A stretch of DNA of 64,000 nucleotides from Polaribacter atrinae. Its GTDB lineage: Bacteria > Bacteroidota > Bacteroidia > Flavobacteriales > Flavobacteriaceae. Each line of letters begins with the position of its first letter. Position 1 is the first letter of the stretch. Positions 1 to 7,621 of this stretch are shown here, one piece after another. The stretch lies in the NCBI RefSeq assembly GCF_038023995.1, contig NZ_CP150660.1:2726501-2790500 (forward strand), in the 5' to 3' direction. Below the pieces are notes generated by a model. The model saw only the letters and a list, made by a program, of their open reading frames with translations. It was not told the origin of the DNA and did not search any database. The position numbers and the translations under genes are program-made.

Positions 1-1045
1 TATCTATGTTACTTTTTGTTAAATAAGTGGGGCCAATTAAAGAGTAATTGGTGTACATGTCAAAATCATCTCTTCGCATTAAATAAAAACGCATAGTAGG
101 GAAAATAGAAAACGCAAACACATTTGTATTGGTGGCTTCTGTGTTAAAAGCGGTAACACTTACACCCCAATCTAGAGAAAAAAGTTTTTGTGTTCTAAAA
201 GCCAATCTTTGGTAGGTGATAGAAAATGAGTTTTCTGCTTTTACATCACCAACCCAAAAAACCGGAATTCCGAAACTTTCGAAATTACCAACTTTTAAAC
301 TCATTCCGAAAAATTTATTTGCACCAAAACCAATTTTACTGGTTCCGTAACTTACTTGTAAAATGTTTTTTGGAAAGAAATATCTTTCATCATTTTCATA
401 TTCTAAAGCCAATGCATCGGGTATTTTTTGAATATGATATTCAAACCCAACAGAGGTTTGTGAAATAGAAGGTTGATTGTGTTTGTCTGATTTCGGGAAA
501 AATGTTCCGTTTAAGGCTAGTTTCCATCGGTCATTTAATTGGTAATTGAATCCAAAACCATAGAGTAAGCTTCCAAAATGAGCATCGTCATAAATTACTT
601 TATCTTCAATAGAAAAACCACTTCTTGTAACATTTGCTGCACCAAGTTCTCCAAAAAAGGATAGTTTTTTAGTTAAGTTGATGTTTTTTTTGAGTGATAA
701 ATACCAAGCATTAATCCACACACTTCTATAATAACCAATATTATTTACATTGTCATATTTAAACCAAGAAGCAGGTCTTATAACACCAAATTGCAACGCT
801 AAGTTTTTGTCTATTTTGTAGCCAAAACCTAGTTTCCCAGAAAAATAGTTTCTACTAAAGGTTTCCGTTTTATAGCCTTCAATTAAGTTATCATTAGAAA
901 AAGGATAAAAAATGCCACCAAAATTAACACTGTAATAAAAGTTTGATAAAAATTTTGAAGGCTGTGTTTTTAGATTTTTATTTTCTTGACTATTCAAGTT
1001 TGAAAATATCATAAAAACAGAAAGCAGTAGTATGTTTTTTTTCAT
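1..1045 (-). CDS. PagL-like (acyloxyacyl hydrolase family) outer-membrane protein, C-terminus cut by window edge
   Basis: The reading frame is open from an ATG at 1045 to the window edge, giving about 348 codons with no stop. The N-terminus is a signal peptide ending near FSNLNSQE. The rest alternates short aromatic-rich strands (for example FYYSVNFGGIFYPF and YGFGFNYQLND), as expected of an outer-membrane beta-barrel. The last visible residues, SLIGPTYLTKSNID, resemble the C-terminal region of Bacteroidota acyloxyacyl hydrolase/lipid A 3-O-deacylase (PagL) proteins, where the catalytic His-Ser region sits. If correct, it would remove an acyl chain from lipid A at the outer membrane. The catalytic end lies partly outside the window, so activity cannot be judged. 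A generic barrel protein is the alternative. Confidence 0.55.
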   Translation of the reverse strand, partial: MKKNILLLSVFMIFSNLNSQENKNLKTQPSKFLSNFYYSVNFGGIFYPFSNDNLIEGYKTETFSRNYFSGKLGFGYKIDKNLALQFGVIRPASWFKYDNVNNIGYYRSVWINAWYLSLKKNINLTKKLSFFGELGAANVTRSGFSIEDKVIYDDAHFGSLLYGFGFNYQLNDRWKLALNGTFFPKSDKHNQPSISQTSVGFEYHIQKIPDALALEYENDERYFFPKNILQVSYGTSKIGFGANKFFGMSLKVGNFESFGIPVFWVGDVKAENSFSITYQRLAFRTQKLFSLDWGVSVTAFNTEATNTNVFAFSIFPTMRFYLMRRDDFDMYTNYSLIGPTYLTKSNID

Positions 1046-1154
1046 GTTATAAAAGTAAGTAACTTTTTAAAAAGAAAAAGTAAAGATAAAAGGTGAGTAC
1101 TATTAATTGATAAGTATTTTTTTTACATTTATTTTTTGGTAGTATATTTACATT

Positions 1155-1763
1155 ATGGAGTTAATTATTTTAGGACTGGTTATTGGTTTAGGAATTTCCT
1201 ATGTAATATCAAAGCGGTTTTCAGTATCAAAGAAAAAGAATTTAGTAGAAAAACAATCTGTTATTTTATTAGATAAAATAAAGAAAGTATCTAAATTGAT
1301 TACCGTAGAAGGAGATTTTTCTGAGATTTATCATCATGAAAATACCAAAGAAAACTTTTGGGGATTTAGTAGCAAGAAGAAAGCAATCGTCTTAATTCAG
1401 GCAAAAGCACATATTGGTTTCGATTTTAGAAAAATAAAATTAGCGGCTAATACAGAAAAAAAGGAAATTGTTTTATCAGATTTTCCGCAACCAGAAGTAG
1501 TTTCTATTGAGTGTGATATTAAGTTTTACGATATAAAAAATGGCTATTTAAATAAGTTTGGTACAGAAGATTTTACTAGTTTAAACAAAGAGGCAAAAGA
1601 ACATGTACTTAACAAAATACCAGAAAGTAATTTAATACAATTGGCAAATAAAGAAGCGTTAGAGGCCATTTTATTGATGGAAAACATTGTAGAAACCATT
1701 GGGTGGAAACTAGATTATACTGCTTTAGAAGCAAATGAAGCGCATAAAAAAATCTCGAAATAA
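1155..1763 (+). CDS. DUF4230 domain-containing membrane-anchored protein
   Basis: This is a 202-residue protein with one N-terminal hydrophobic segment (residues 2-17, LIILGLVIGLGISYVI) followed by a basic stretch and a soluble domain. The domain carries the features I associate with DUF4230: an early KLITVEG segment, a central IQAKAHIGFDF segment and a C-terminal amphipathic helix around LIQLANKEALEAILLMENIVETIGW. The family is typically a membrane-anchored protein of unknown function. The gene stands alone, divergent from the truncated barrel gene and convergent with lpdA, with which it shares a terminator. I cannot propose a role. Confidence 0.7.
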   Translation: MELIILGLVIGLGISYVISKRFSVSKKKNLVEKQSVILLDKIKKVSKLITVEGDFSEIYHHENTKENFWGFSSKKKAIVLIQAKAHIGFDFRKIKLAANTEKKEIVLSDFPQPEVVSIECDIKFYDIKNGYLNKFGTEDFTSLNKEAKEHVLNKIPESNLIQLANKEALEAILLMENIVETIGWKLDYTALEANEAHKKISK

Positions 1764-1782
1764 AACATATTTCGAGATTTTT
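1748..1782. terminator. Bidirectional intrinsic terminator between the DUF4230 gene and lpdA
   Basis: A perfect 14-bp inverted repeat (1748-1761 with 1769-1782) with a 7-base loop is flanked by A runs on the left and T runs on the right. It overlaps the 3' end of the DUF4230 gene and lies just downstream of the lpdA stop, so it can serve both convergent genes. Confidence 0.85.
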
Positions 1783-1803
1783 AAAATTATATATTTTTAC
1801 TGA

Positions 1804-3204
1804 TTAAGCATTTAACGGCTTACCGTCCCAAGCAGCTTTTGCAGCTTCTTTTACCGCTTCAGAATACGTTGGGTGACCATGGCAAATTCTAGCTAAGTCT
1901 TCTGCCGATGCTCTGTATTCCATTGCAACTGCAGCTTCCATAATTAAATCGGCAACACGTGCACCAACCATGTGAACTCCTAAAATTTCATCTGTATTTT
2001 TATCTGCAATAACTTTTACAAAACCATCTGTATCTCCACTTGCACGAGATCTACCTAAAGCTCGCATAGAAAATTTACCAACTTTGTAATCTACTTTTGC
2101 ATCTTTTAATTCTTGTTCTGTTTTACCAACAGCAGCAACTTCTGGCCATGTGTACACAATACCAGGAATTAAATTATAATCGATATGTGGTTTTTCTCCA
2201 GCTAAATATTCAGCTACAACAACACCTTCTTCTTCTGCCTTGTGTGCTAACATTGCTCCTTTAACAACATCACCAATTGCGTAAATATTAGAAACATTGG
2301 TTTGTAAATGATCGTTTGTAGTAACTTGACCACGTTCGTTAACCTCTACACCAATTTTTTCTAAACCTAAACCTTCTGTATATGCTTTTCTACCAACAGC
2401 AACCAAACAATAATCTCCAGTAAAAGTAACTTCTTCACCTTTTTTGTTATTTGCTTTTACGATAACTTCATCACCGTTTCTTTCTACAGAAGTAACACCA
2501 TGACTTACAGCAAATTTAATACCTTGTTTCTTTAAAACTTTAGTAAGTTCTTTAGAAACATCAGCATCCATAGTTGGCGTAATTTTTGGAGCATATTCTA
2601 CAACAGTAACATCTGCACCTAAACGTTTGTAAACAGAACCTAACTCTAAACCAATAACACCACCACCAATTACAATTAAATGTTTTGGTACTTCTGGTAA
2701 TTTTAAAGCTTCAGTAGAAGTAATTACACGTTCTTTATCTAAAGAAATAAAAGGTAAAGTAGACGGTTTAGAACCTGTTGCAATAATAATATTAGTCCCT
2801 TCAATTATTTCTGAAGAACCATCTTTTTTAGTGATTTTAACATGTGTTGCATCTTCAAAAGAACCTAAACCTTCAAAAACATCAACGTTGTTTTTGTCCA
2901 TTAAATACGTGATTCCTCCTGTAGTTGTTTCTACAACTTTGGCTTTTCTTTCTACCATTTTTCCAAAATCAAACGTCGGATTTTCAACAGAAATTCCATG
3001 TTCTTCAAAATGGTTTACAGCATCATAATAATGATGAGAAGAGTCTAATAATGCTTTAGATGGAATACAACCAACGTTTAAACAAGTTCCTCCTAAAGTT
3101 GAGTATTTTTCAATAATTGCTACTTTTTTACCTAATTGAGATGCTCTAACTGCAGAAATGTATCCTCCAGGACCAGATCCAATTACAATAATATCGTATT
3201 TCAT
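1804..3204 (-). CDS. lpdA: Dihydrolipoyl dehydrogenase (E3)
   Basis: This 466-residue flavoprotein oxidises dihydrolipoamide on the E2 subunits of the pyruvate, 2-oxoglutarate or branched-chain oxo-acid dehydrogenase complexes, reducing NAD+. Visible features are the FAD-binding GSGPGG (residues 9-14), the redox disulfide in GGTCLNVGC (Cys41 and Cys46), the NAD-binding GGGVIGLE, the second FAD motif ending IYAIGD, and the C-terminal HGHPTYSE that supplies the catalytic His-Glu pair. Length is normal for the family. The gene is monocistronic here, with a TAnnTTTG promoter box about 57 bases upstream and a shared terminator downstream. No E1 or E2 genes are in the window. Confidence 0.97.
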   Translation of the reverse strand: MKYDIIVIGSGPGGYISAVRASQLGKKVAIIEKYSTLGGTCLNVGCIPSKALLDSSHHYYDAVNHFEEHGISVENPTFDFGKMVERKAKVVETTTGGITYLMDKNNVDVFEGLGSFEDATHVKITKKDGSSEIIEGTNIIIATGSKPSTLPFISLDKERVITSTEALKLPEVPKHLIVIGGGVIGLELGSVYKRLGADVTVVEYAPKITPTMDADVSKELTKVLKKQGIKFAVSHGVTSVERNGDEVIVKANNKKGEEVTFTGDYCLVAVGRKAYTEGLGLEKIGVEVNERGQVTTNDHLQTNVSNIYAIGDVVKGAMLAHKAEEEGVVVAEYLAGEKPHIDYNLIPGIVYTWPEVAAVGKTEQELKDAKVDYKVGKFSMRALGRSRASGDTDGFVKVIADKNTDEILGVHMVGARVADLIMEAAVAMEYRASAEDLARICHGHPTYSEAVKEAAKAAWDGKPLNA

Positions 3205-3260
3205 GATTGCGTTTTTTTGCGTAAAGTGTAACCTTTCGCTTTGTTTCTTATATTGATGAA

Positions 3261-3268
3261 CAAAAATA
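3261..3268 (-). promoter_or_regulatory. lpdA: Bacteroidota -7 promoter box for lpdA
   Basis: The minus strand reads TATTTTTG, an exact match to TAnnTTTG, about 57 bases upstream of the lpdA ATG. No clear TTG element sits 19 bases further upstream. Confidence 0.5.
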
Positions 3269-3366
3269 CATATATTTTCATAGAATAAAGTAAGAAATAA
3301 GTAGTTTTACTAATCTGTATTTCTTAATTTTTAGCTAAATAAGATTAAAAAAGAACTAGGTTTTAA

Positions 3367-4632
3367 ATGAAAAATAATTTGAAAGAATTGACAATACAAA
3401 ATGTCTTAATTATTGGTTACGTTTGGGTTGAGCCAAATTCTTCTGCTGCAGGAAGTAGAATGATGCAATTAATTGAGCAGTTTTTAAAACATAATTTTAA
3501 AATAACTTTTGCTTCTCCTGCGCAAAAAAGTGAAAAAGCTACAAGTTTAAATTCTTTAGGGATTGATGAAGTTTCAATTGAATTAAACAATGCTTCTTTT
3601 GATGATTTTATAAAAGAGTTACAACCTACAATTGTCATGTTCGATCGTTTTATGATGGAAGAGCAATTTGGTTGGCGCGTTGCAGAAAATTGCCCAAATG
3701 CAATTCGAATTTTAGATACAGAAGATTTACACTTTTTAAGAAAAACTCGTCATCAGCAATTAAAGAAAGGAGAAGTTTTTACAACAGAAGCTTTATTAAA
3801 ATCTGCGGATGCCAAAAGAGAAATTGCATCTATTTTGCGTTGCGATATCAGTTTGATTATCTCTAGTTTTGAAATGGATTTGTTAAAATCTGTTTTTAAG
3901 ATTGATGAAAAAATCTTGTATTATCTACCTTTTTTATTAGATAGGATTGATGAAAATCAACAAGAAAAATGGAAGTCTTTTAATGAAAGAGCAAACTTTG
4001 TGTTTATTGGTAATTTCTTTCACAAACCAAATGTAGACGCTGTTTTAACTTTGAAAACTGAAATTTGGAGTGAAATTAGAGAGCAACTTCCAAAGGCAGA
4101 AGTTCATATTTATGGAGCGTATGCGAATCAACAAATAAATCAATTACATAATAAAAAGGAAGGTTTTATAGTAAAAGGCTTTGCAGAAGACGCTAAAGAA
4201 GTAGTGAGAAATGCGAGGGTTGTTTTAGCTCCGTTACGTTTTGGAGCAGGAATAAAAGGAAAACTGACCGAAGCCATGATTTGTGGGTCACCAAGTGTAA
4301 CTTCTACAATTGGAGCAGAAGGAATGTATGATAACTTGACTTGGAATGGTTTTGTAGTAAATGATTTTACAGAATTTTCTACAAAATCGATTCAGTTATA
4401 TACGGATGAAAATCTGTGGGAAAATTCGCAAAAAAGCGGAGTTGAAATCATTAATAACATCTATGATAAGGAAAAGTTAGGTGTGCTTTTTGTCAACCAA
4501 ATAAAAGAAATTCAAGAAAATTTAGAACAACACAGAATACATAATTTTTTAGGGAATTTATTGCAACATCAAACCTTACAAGCTACAAAATATATGAGTA
4601 AATGGATTGAGGCTAAAAATAGTATTCAGTAA
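3367..4632 (+). CDS. Glycosyltransferase, GT4-like (GT-B fold)
   Basis: This 421-residue protein has an N-terminal Rossmann-like start (NVLIIGYVWVEPNSSAAGSRMMQLIEQF) and a C-terminal half with the GT-B donor-binding signature. That signature includes NFVFIGNFFHKPNVDAV, VHIYGAY, a KGFAEDAKEVVRNARVVLAPL segment and the GAGIKGKLTEAM loop followed by SPSVTSTIGAEGM. These are typical of GT4/GT1-group glycosyltransferases that use nucleotide-sugars to build surface polysaccharides. There is no signal peptide or membrane segment, so it is probably cytoplasmic. It stands alone on the plus strand, so acceptor and sugar cannot be inferred. Confidence 0.8.
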   Translation: MKNNLKELTIQNVLIIGYVWVEPNSSAAGSRMMQLIEQFLKHNFKITFASPAQKSEKATSLNSLGIDEVSIELNNASFDDFIKELQPTIVMFDRFMMEEQFGWRVAENCPNAIRILDTEDLHFLRKTRHQQLKKGEVFTTEALLKSADAKREIASILRCDISLIISSFEMDLLKSVFKIDEKILYYLPFLLDRIDENQQEKWKSFNERANFVFIGNFFHKPNVDAVLTLKTEIWSEIREQLPKAEVHIYGAYANQQINQLHNKKEGFIVKGFAEDAKEVVRNARVVLAPLRFGAGIKGKLTEAMICGSPSVTSTIGAEGMYDNLTWNGFVVNDFTEFSTKSIQLYTDENLWENSQKSGVEIINNIYDKEKLGVLFVNQIKEIQENLEQHRIHNFLGNLLQHQTLQATKYMSKWIEAKNSIQ

Positions 4633-4692
4633 TTTATTTTTAGAGGTCTGTACTTGATTATTTGTATTACAATTATATAAAAAGATTCAATA

Positions 4693-4761
4693 TGTCTGGT
4701 TGAGCGCAGTCGAAACCTAATTTTAAGAATTTAATAGTTCTCGATTGCGCTAGAACTGACA
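4693..4761. repeat. Intergenic palindromic repeat (REP-like)
   Basis: Two imperfect inverted arms lie at 4693-4717 (containing GAGCGCAGTCGAAACC) and 4737-4761 (containing CTCGATTGCGCTAGAAC), separated by about 19 bases. The cores GCGCAGTCGA and TCGATTGCGC are nearly complementary. From memory, intergenic elements with this GCAGTCGA core are widely dispersed in Flavobacteriaceae genomes. That statement is recalled, not tested here. Confidence 0.6.
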
Positions 4762-4821
4762 ATCATGAATTTTACAATTACTATCAAAACAGTGTCTAGT
4801 AATTTAATTTTTATCAGATTT

Positions 4822-6444
4822 CTATAAATTAATTTCCTTTACAATACTCTCGTTTCCAAATTTATCAACGGCAGTGATTGCAATCGCATTTAATCTACTT
4901 TTTGAATTTTTAGCATCAACTTTTATCAAAGGAATGTTTTGTGAGTTTGTAAAAGAACCATGTATGTGATAGTCCCATTTAGAGTTGTATTTGTAATAGA
5001 TTACCCAATTTGCAACTTCATCAATATTCTTATGAGTCCAATTTACCAATAAATTTTCTTTTCCTTTAGTGTAACTTAATATTGGAGCTTCTGGTATTGC
5101 TTTACTCAACCAAGGATAACTAGGTATCAATGCTTGTTTTTTATAGGGACCATTAAAAATTGCTGCTGTTAGTTCTGGCGAACTTATTAAAGGAGCAATG
5201 CTCCAATGAACAGTTCCTGGAGATTTTGAGGTCATTCCGCGCGTAATCATAATCTGATTTATAACTTCGTCAATTGCTTCTTCTCCTTTTTCTCTACCAA
5301 TACTCATTCCTGGCCAAAGATGTCTTTCTTTGGTGTTTTCTTCTATCCACCAATTTAATAAAACAGGAAAACTAACATCCATTCTATTAATTGGCCAATA
5401 TAGTTGCGGTGTAAAATAATCTATCCAGCCTTCGTTTAACCAAAGTTTTGCATCAGCATAAAGTTCGTTATATTGATCAAAACCAGCGGTTACAGAAGCA
5501 GGATAATTGGGTCTCCAAAAACCAAAAGGACTAATTCCGAATTTTACGTTAGGTTTTGTTTCTTTTATGTTTGTATAAATACTTTTAACGAATTGGTTTA
5601 CATTGTCTCGTCTCCAATCATCTCTTTTTAATTTTCCGCCAGTGTTTAAGTAGGCTTTCCAACTTTTGTCATCAGGAAAATCTTTATTGTTGTTATAAGA
5701 AGGGTAGGGATAAAAATAATCGTCAAAATGAATTCCGTCTACATTATATCTTTCAACAATATCCATAACAACTTTGTAGCTGTGGTTTTGTGTTTTTTTA
5801 TTTCCAGGATCTAACCAATAAAAACCAGTTTCTAGTTTTACTGCCAATTCTGGGTGTTTACTTGCAATTGAGGCATTTGTTATTTCGCCTCCGGTGGTGT
5901 GATGTGCTCTATAAGGATTTAACCAAGCATGTAGCTCTAGCCCTCTTTTATGCGCTTCTTTAATCCAGAATTCTAATGGATCGTAATAAGGAGAAGGTGC
6001 TTTTCCTTGCGTTCCTGTTAAAAAATAAGACCAAGGCTCTAAGTCGCTTTTGTACATTGCGTCTGCCTGAGGTCTTACTTGTAACACCACTGCGTTAAAA
6101 TTATTTTTATGAAGAAGGTCTAATAATTTAATAGCTTCTTCTTTTTGTTGTTTGGTAGAAAGACCACGTTTACTTGGCCAATTTATATTAGCTACACTCG
6201 CAATCCAAGCAGCTCTGAATTCTCTTTCTGGAGCAGGAACGACCCTTTTTTCTAGGTCAATAATATTTTCTACTTCAATATTATTTTCAGCTTCAATATT
6301 TTTGTTAATTTCAATGTTTTTTTGAGTTTCATTGCCTTTTTTTACATCTGTATTATAAACTTTTTTACTACAACTAATACATAAGAAAGTAGATAAAAGA
6401 ATAAAATAGATTGGTTTTGTATTTTGATAAAAAAGCATTTTCAT
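4822..6444 (-). CDS. Glycosyl hydrolase-like (GHL10/DUF187, YngK type) lipoprotein
   Basis: This is a 540-residue lipoprotein. A hydrophobic leader ends in the lipobox LCISC (Cys near residue 25), then a charged low-complexity linker with repeated NIE/NNIE units leads to the catalytic-type domain from about residue 75. That domain begins EFRAAWIASVANINWPSK and contains VVLQVRPQADAMYKSDLEPWS, LHAWLNPYRAHH, VDGIHFDDYFYPYP and KFGISPFGFWRP, the hallmark segments of the GHL10 (DUF187) TIM barrel. A C-terminal fibronectin-like region follows. The family is thought to act on glycans and its B. subtilis member is YngK. Its position beside a murein-sugar locus suggests a peptidoglycan substrate, which is inference. 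It is separated from the DeoR gene by about 48 bases, in the same direction, so the two may be cotranscribed. Confidence 0.85.
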   Translation of the reverse strand: MKMLFYQNTKPIYFILLSTFLCISCSKKVYNTDVKKGNETQKNIEINKNIEAENNIEVENIIDLEKRVVPAPEREFRAAWIASVANINWPSKRGLSTKQQKEEAIKLLDLLHKNNFNAVVLQVRPQADAMYKSDLEPWSYFLTGTQGKAPSPYYDPLEFWIKEAHKRGLELHAWLNPYRAHHTTGGEITNASIASKHPELAVKLETGFYWLDPGNKKTQNHSYKVVMDIVERYNVDGIHFDDYFYPYPSYNNNKDFPDDKSWKAYLNTGGKLKRDDWRRDNVNQFVKSIYTNIKETKPNVKFGISPFGFWRPNYPASVTAGFDQYNELYADAKLWLNEGWIDYFTPQLYWPINRMDVSFPVLLNWWIEENTKERHLWPGMSIGREKGEEAIDEVINQIMITRGMTSKSPGTVHWSIAPLISSPELTAAIFNGPYKKQALIPSYPWLSKAIPEAPILSYTKGKENLLVNWTHKNIDEVANWVIYYKYNSKWDYHIHGSFTNSQNIPLIKVDAKNSKSRLNAIAITAVDKFGNESIVKEINL

Positions 6445-6492
6445 TGATGTTATAGTGTTTATTCTAAAAATTCCCTTCTTTCTTGGTTAAGA

Positions 6493-7242
6493 TTACATTA
6501 AAACTACTCCAGAATCAACATAGGGTTTTAATATAGGGTCATCTAGTTCTAAATCTGTAATGGCAATATCAATTTCTTTAAGTGGGCAAATATCATAATT
6601 TAGTCTGATATTTAGTTTGTTTGAAGTAGATAGGTACACATTGCGTTCAGAAGAATCAATCATTGCTTTTTTAACTAATGCAACCTCATAGCCTTCTCCC
6701 GTAATTCCTTGTTCCGCATTAAAGGCACTTACCCCTATAAAGCAAAGATTTGCAGTAATGTTAGATAAATATTGAATTACATCAATACCAGTTGTTACCA
6801 TAGAGTTTCTTTGTATTCTACCTCCAATAAATATGGTTTCTATAGTTGGGTGTTCTGCCAATTGCATTGCAATTGGTAAACTATATGTATAAATGGTTGC
6901 TTTTAAGTTTTTTGGAAATAATTTAGCTAACATTAAGTTTGTAGTACCACCACTCATTATAATAACCATTCCGTCTTCTACTAAAGTAATTGCCTTTTTA
7001 GCAATGACAACTTTTTCTTCTCTTTTGTAGATGACATCTTCATTGTAATGGTAAAGTTTTTGCATGGTAGAAATTGCACCTCCATGAACTTTGGTTAACA
7101 GACCTTTTTTATCTAGTTCTTTTATATCTCTTCTTATTGTGTCTTCTGATACATTTAATTTTTCAGCCAAAAAAGTAGAACTAACCTGTCTGTTAAGACT
7201 TACTTCATCTACTACTTTTTGCTGTCTCTCTTTTTTCTTCAT
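6493..7242 (-). CDS. DeoR/GlpR-family transcriptional regulator
   Basis: This 249-residue protein has an N-terminal DeoR helix-turn-helix (residues about 4-57: STFLAEKLNVSEDTIRRDIKELDKKGLLTKVHGG). A DeoRC sugar-phosphate sensor domain follows, with MSGGTTNLMLAKLF, YTYSLPIAMQLAEHPTI, FIGGRIQRNSMVTTG and FIGVSAFNAEQGITGEGYEVALVKKAMI. Family members respond to sugar phosphates and usually repress neighbouring sugar-catabolism genes. It is divergent from the susC gene with a 379-base intergenic region, so the likely target is the murein-sugar operon. A plausible effector is MurNAc-6-phosphate or GlcNAc-6-phosphate, by inference. Confidence 0.9.
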   Translation of the reverse strand: MKKKERQQKVVDEVSLNRQVSSTFLAEKLNVSEDTIRRDIKELDKKGLLTKVHGGAISTMQKLYHYNEDVIYKREEKVVIAKKAITLVEDGMVIIMSGGTTNLMLAKLFPKNLKATIYTYSLPIAMQLAEHPTIETIFIGGRIQRNSMVTTGIDVIQYLSNITANLCFIGVSAFNAEQGITGEGYEVALVKKAMIDSSERNVYLSTSNKLNIRLNYDICPLKEIDIAITDLELDDPILKPYVDSGVVLM

Positions 7243-7621
7243 AAAAAAATGATTTTTTCAAAAGTAAGATTTTATTTAACCATTTTGCAAATGTCTTTTG
7301 GTTAAAAAGATTTTTTTTGCTGTTTTTTTGCGTTTTTAAAAATAAAAATGCAAAAAATAACTGATTTTCTAATATTGTTAAAAAGATGTTTTATTTCATT
7401 CATTTTTCCTAATGCCACTCTCGTTTGTCCTTGTTTTTAAGATAATTATATGTTAATTTAATAATTTTTAATAATTCAGAAAATCGCAATGGATGCGTGT
7501 TTTATTCTTGAAATGTGTAATTTTTCGAATAATTTTATTAAATGCTGCAATTTTGTGCGATTAATTTGCGGTATTTTGTTTTTTTTATATCTTTACCTTA
7601 AATAATTCAAATTCAAACTAA
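7243..7621. promoter_or_regulatory. Divergent deoR/susC intergenic control region
   Basis: These 379 A/T-rich bases contain no gene. They hold several TTTGC/GCAAA-type elements, including an 8-bp inverted repeat TTTTTTGC (7324-7331) with GCAAAAAA (7350-7357), plus TCGCAA and TGCGAT elements between 7480 and 7562. These are possible binding sites for the divergent DeoR regulator. The assignment is weak because short A/T-rich repeats occur by chance. Confidence 0.35.
7565..7595 (+). promoter_or_regulatory. Predicted promoter of the susC operon
   Basis: TTTG at 7565-7568 is followed by exactly 19 bases and then TATCTTTA at 7588-7595. This matches the Bacteroidota TTG-N19-TAnnTTTG pattern except for the final base. 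The ATG of susC is 26 bases downstream. Confidence 0.6.

Noticed and set aside
226..468. 80-codon plus-strand open frame
   Set aside because: It lies antisense inside the outer-membrane barrel gene (1-1045, minus strand) and has no domain-like pattern. Aromatic/His-rich composition is typical of a shadow frame.
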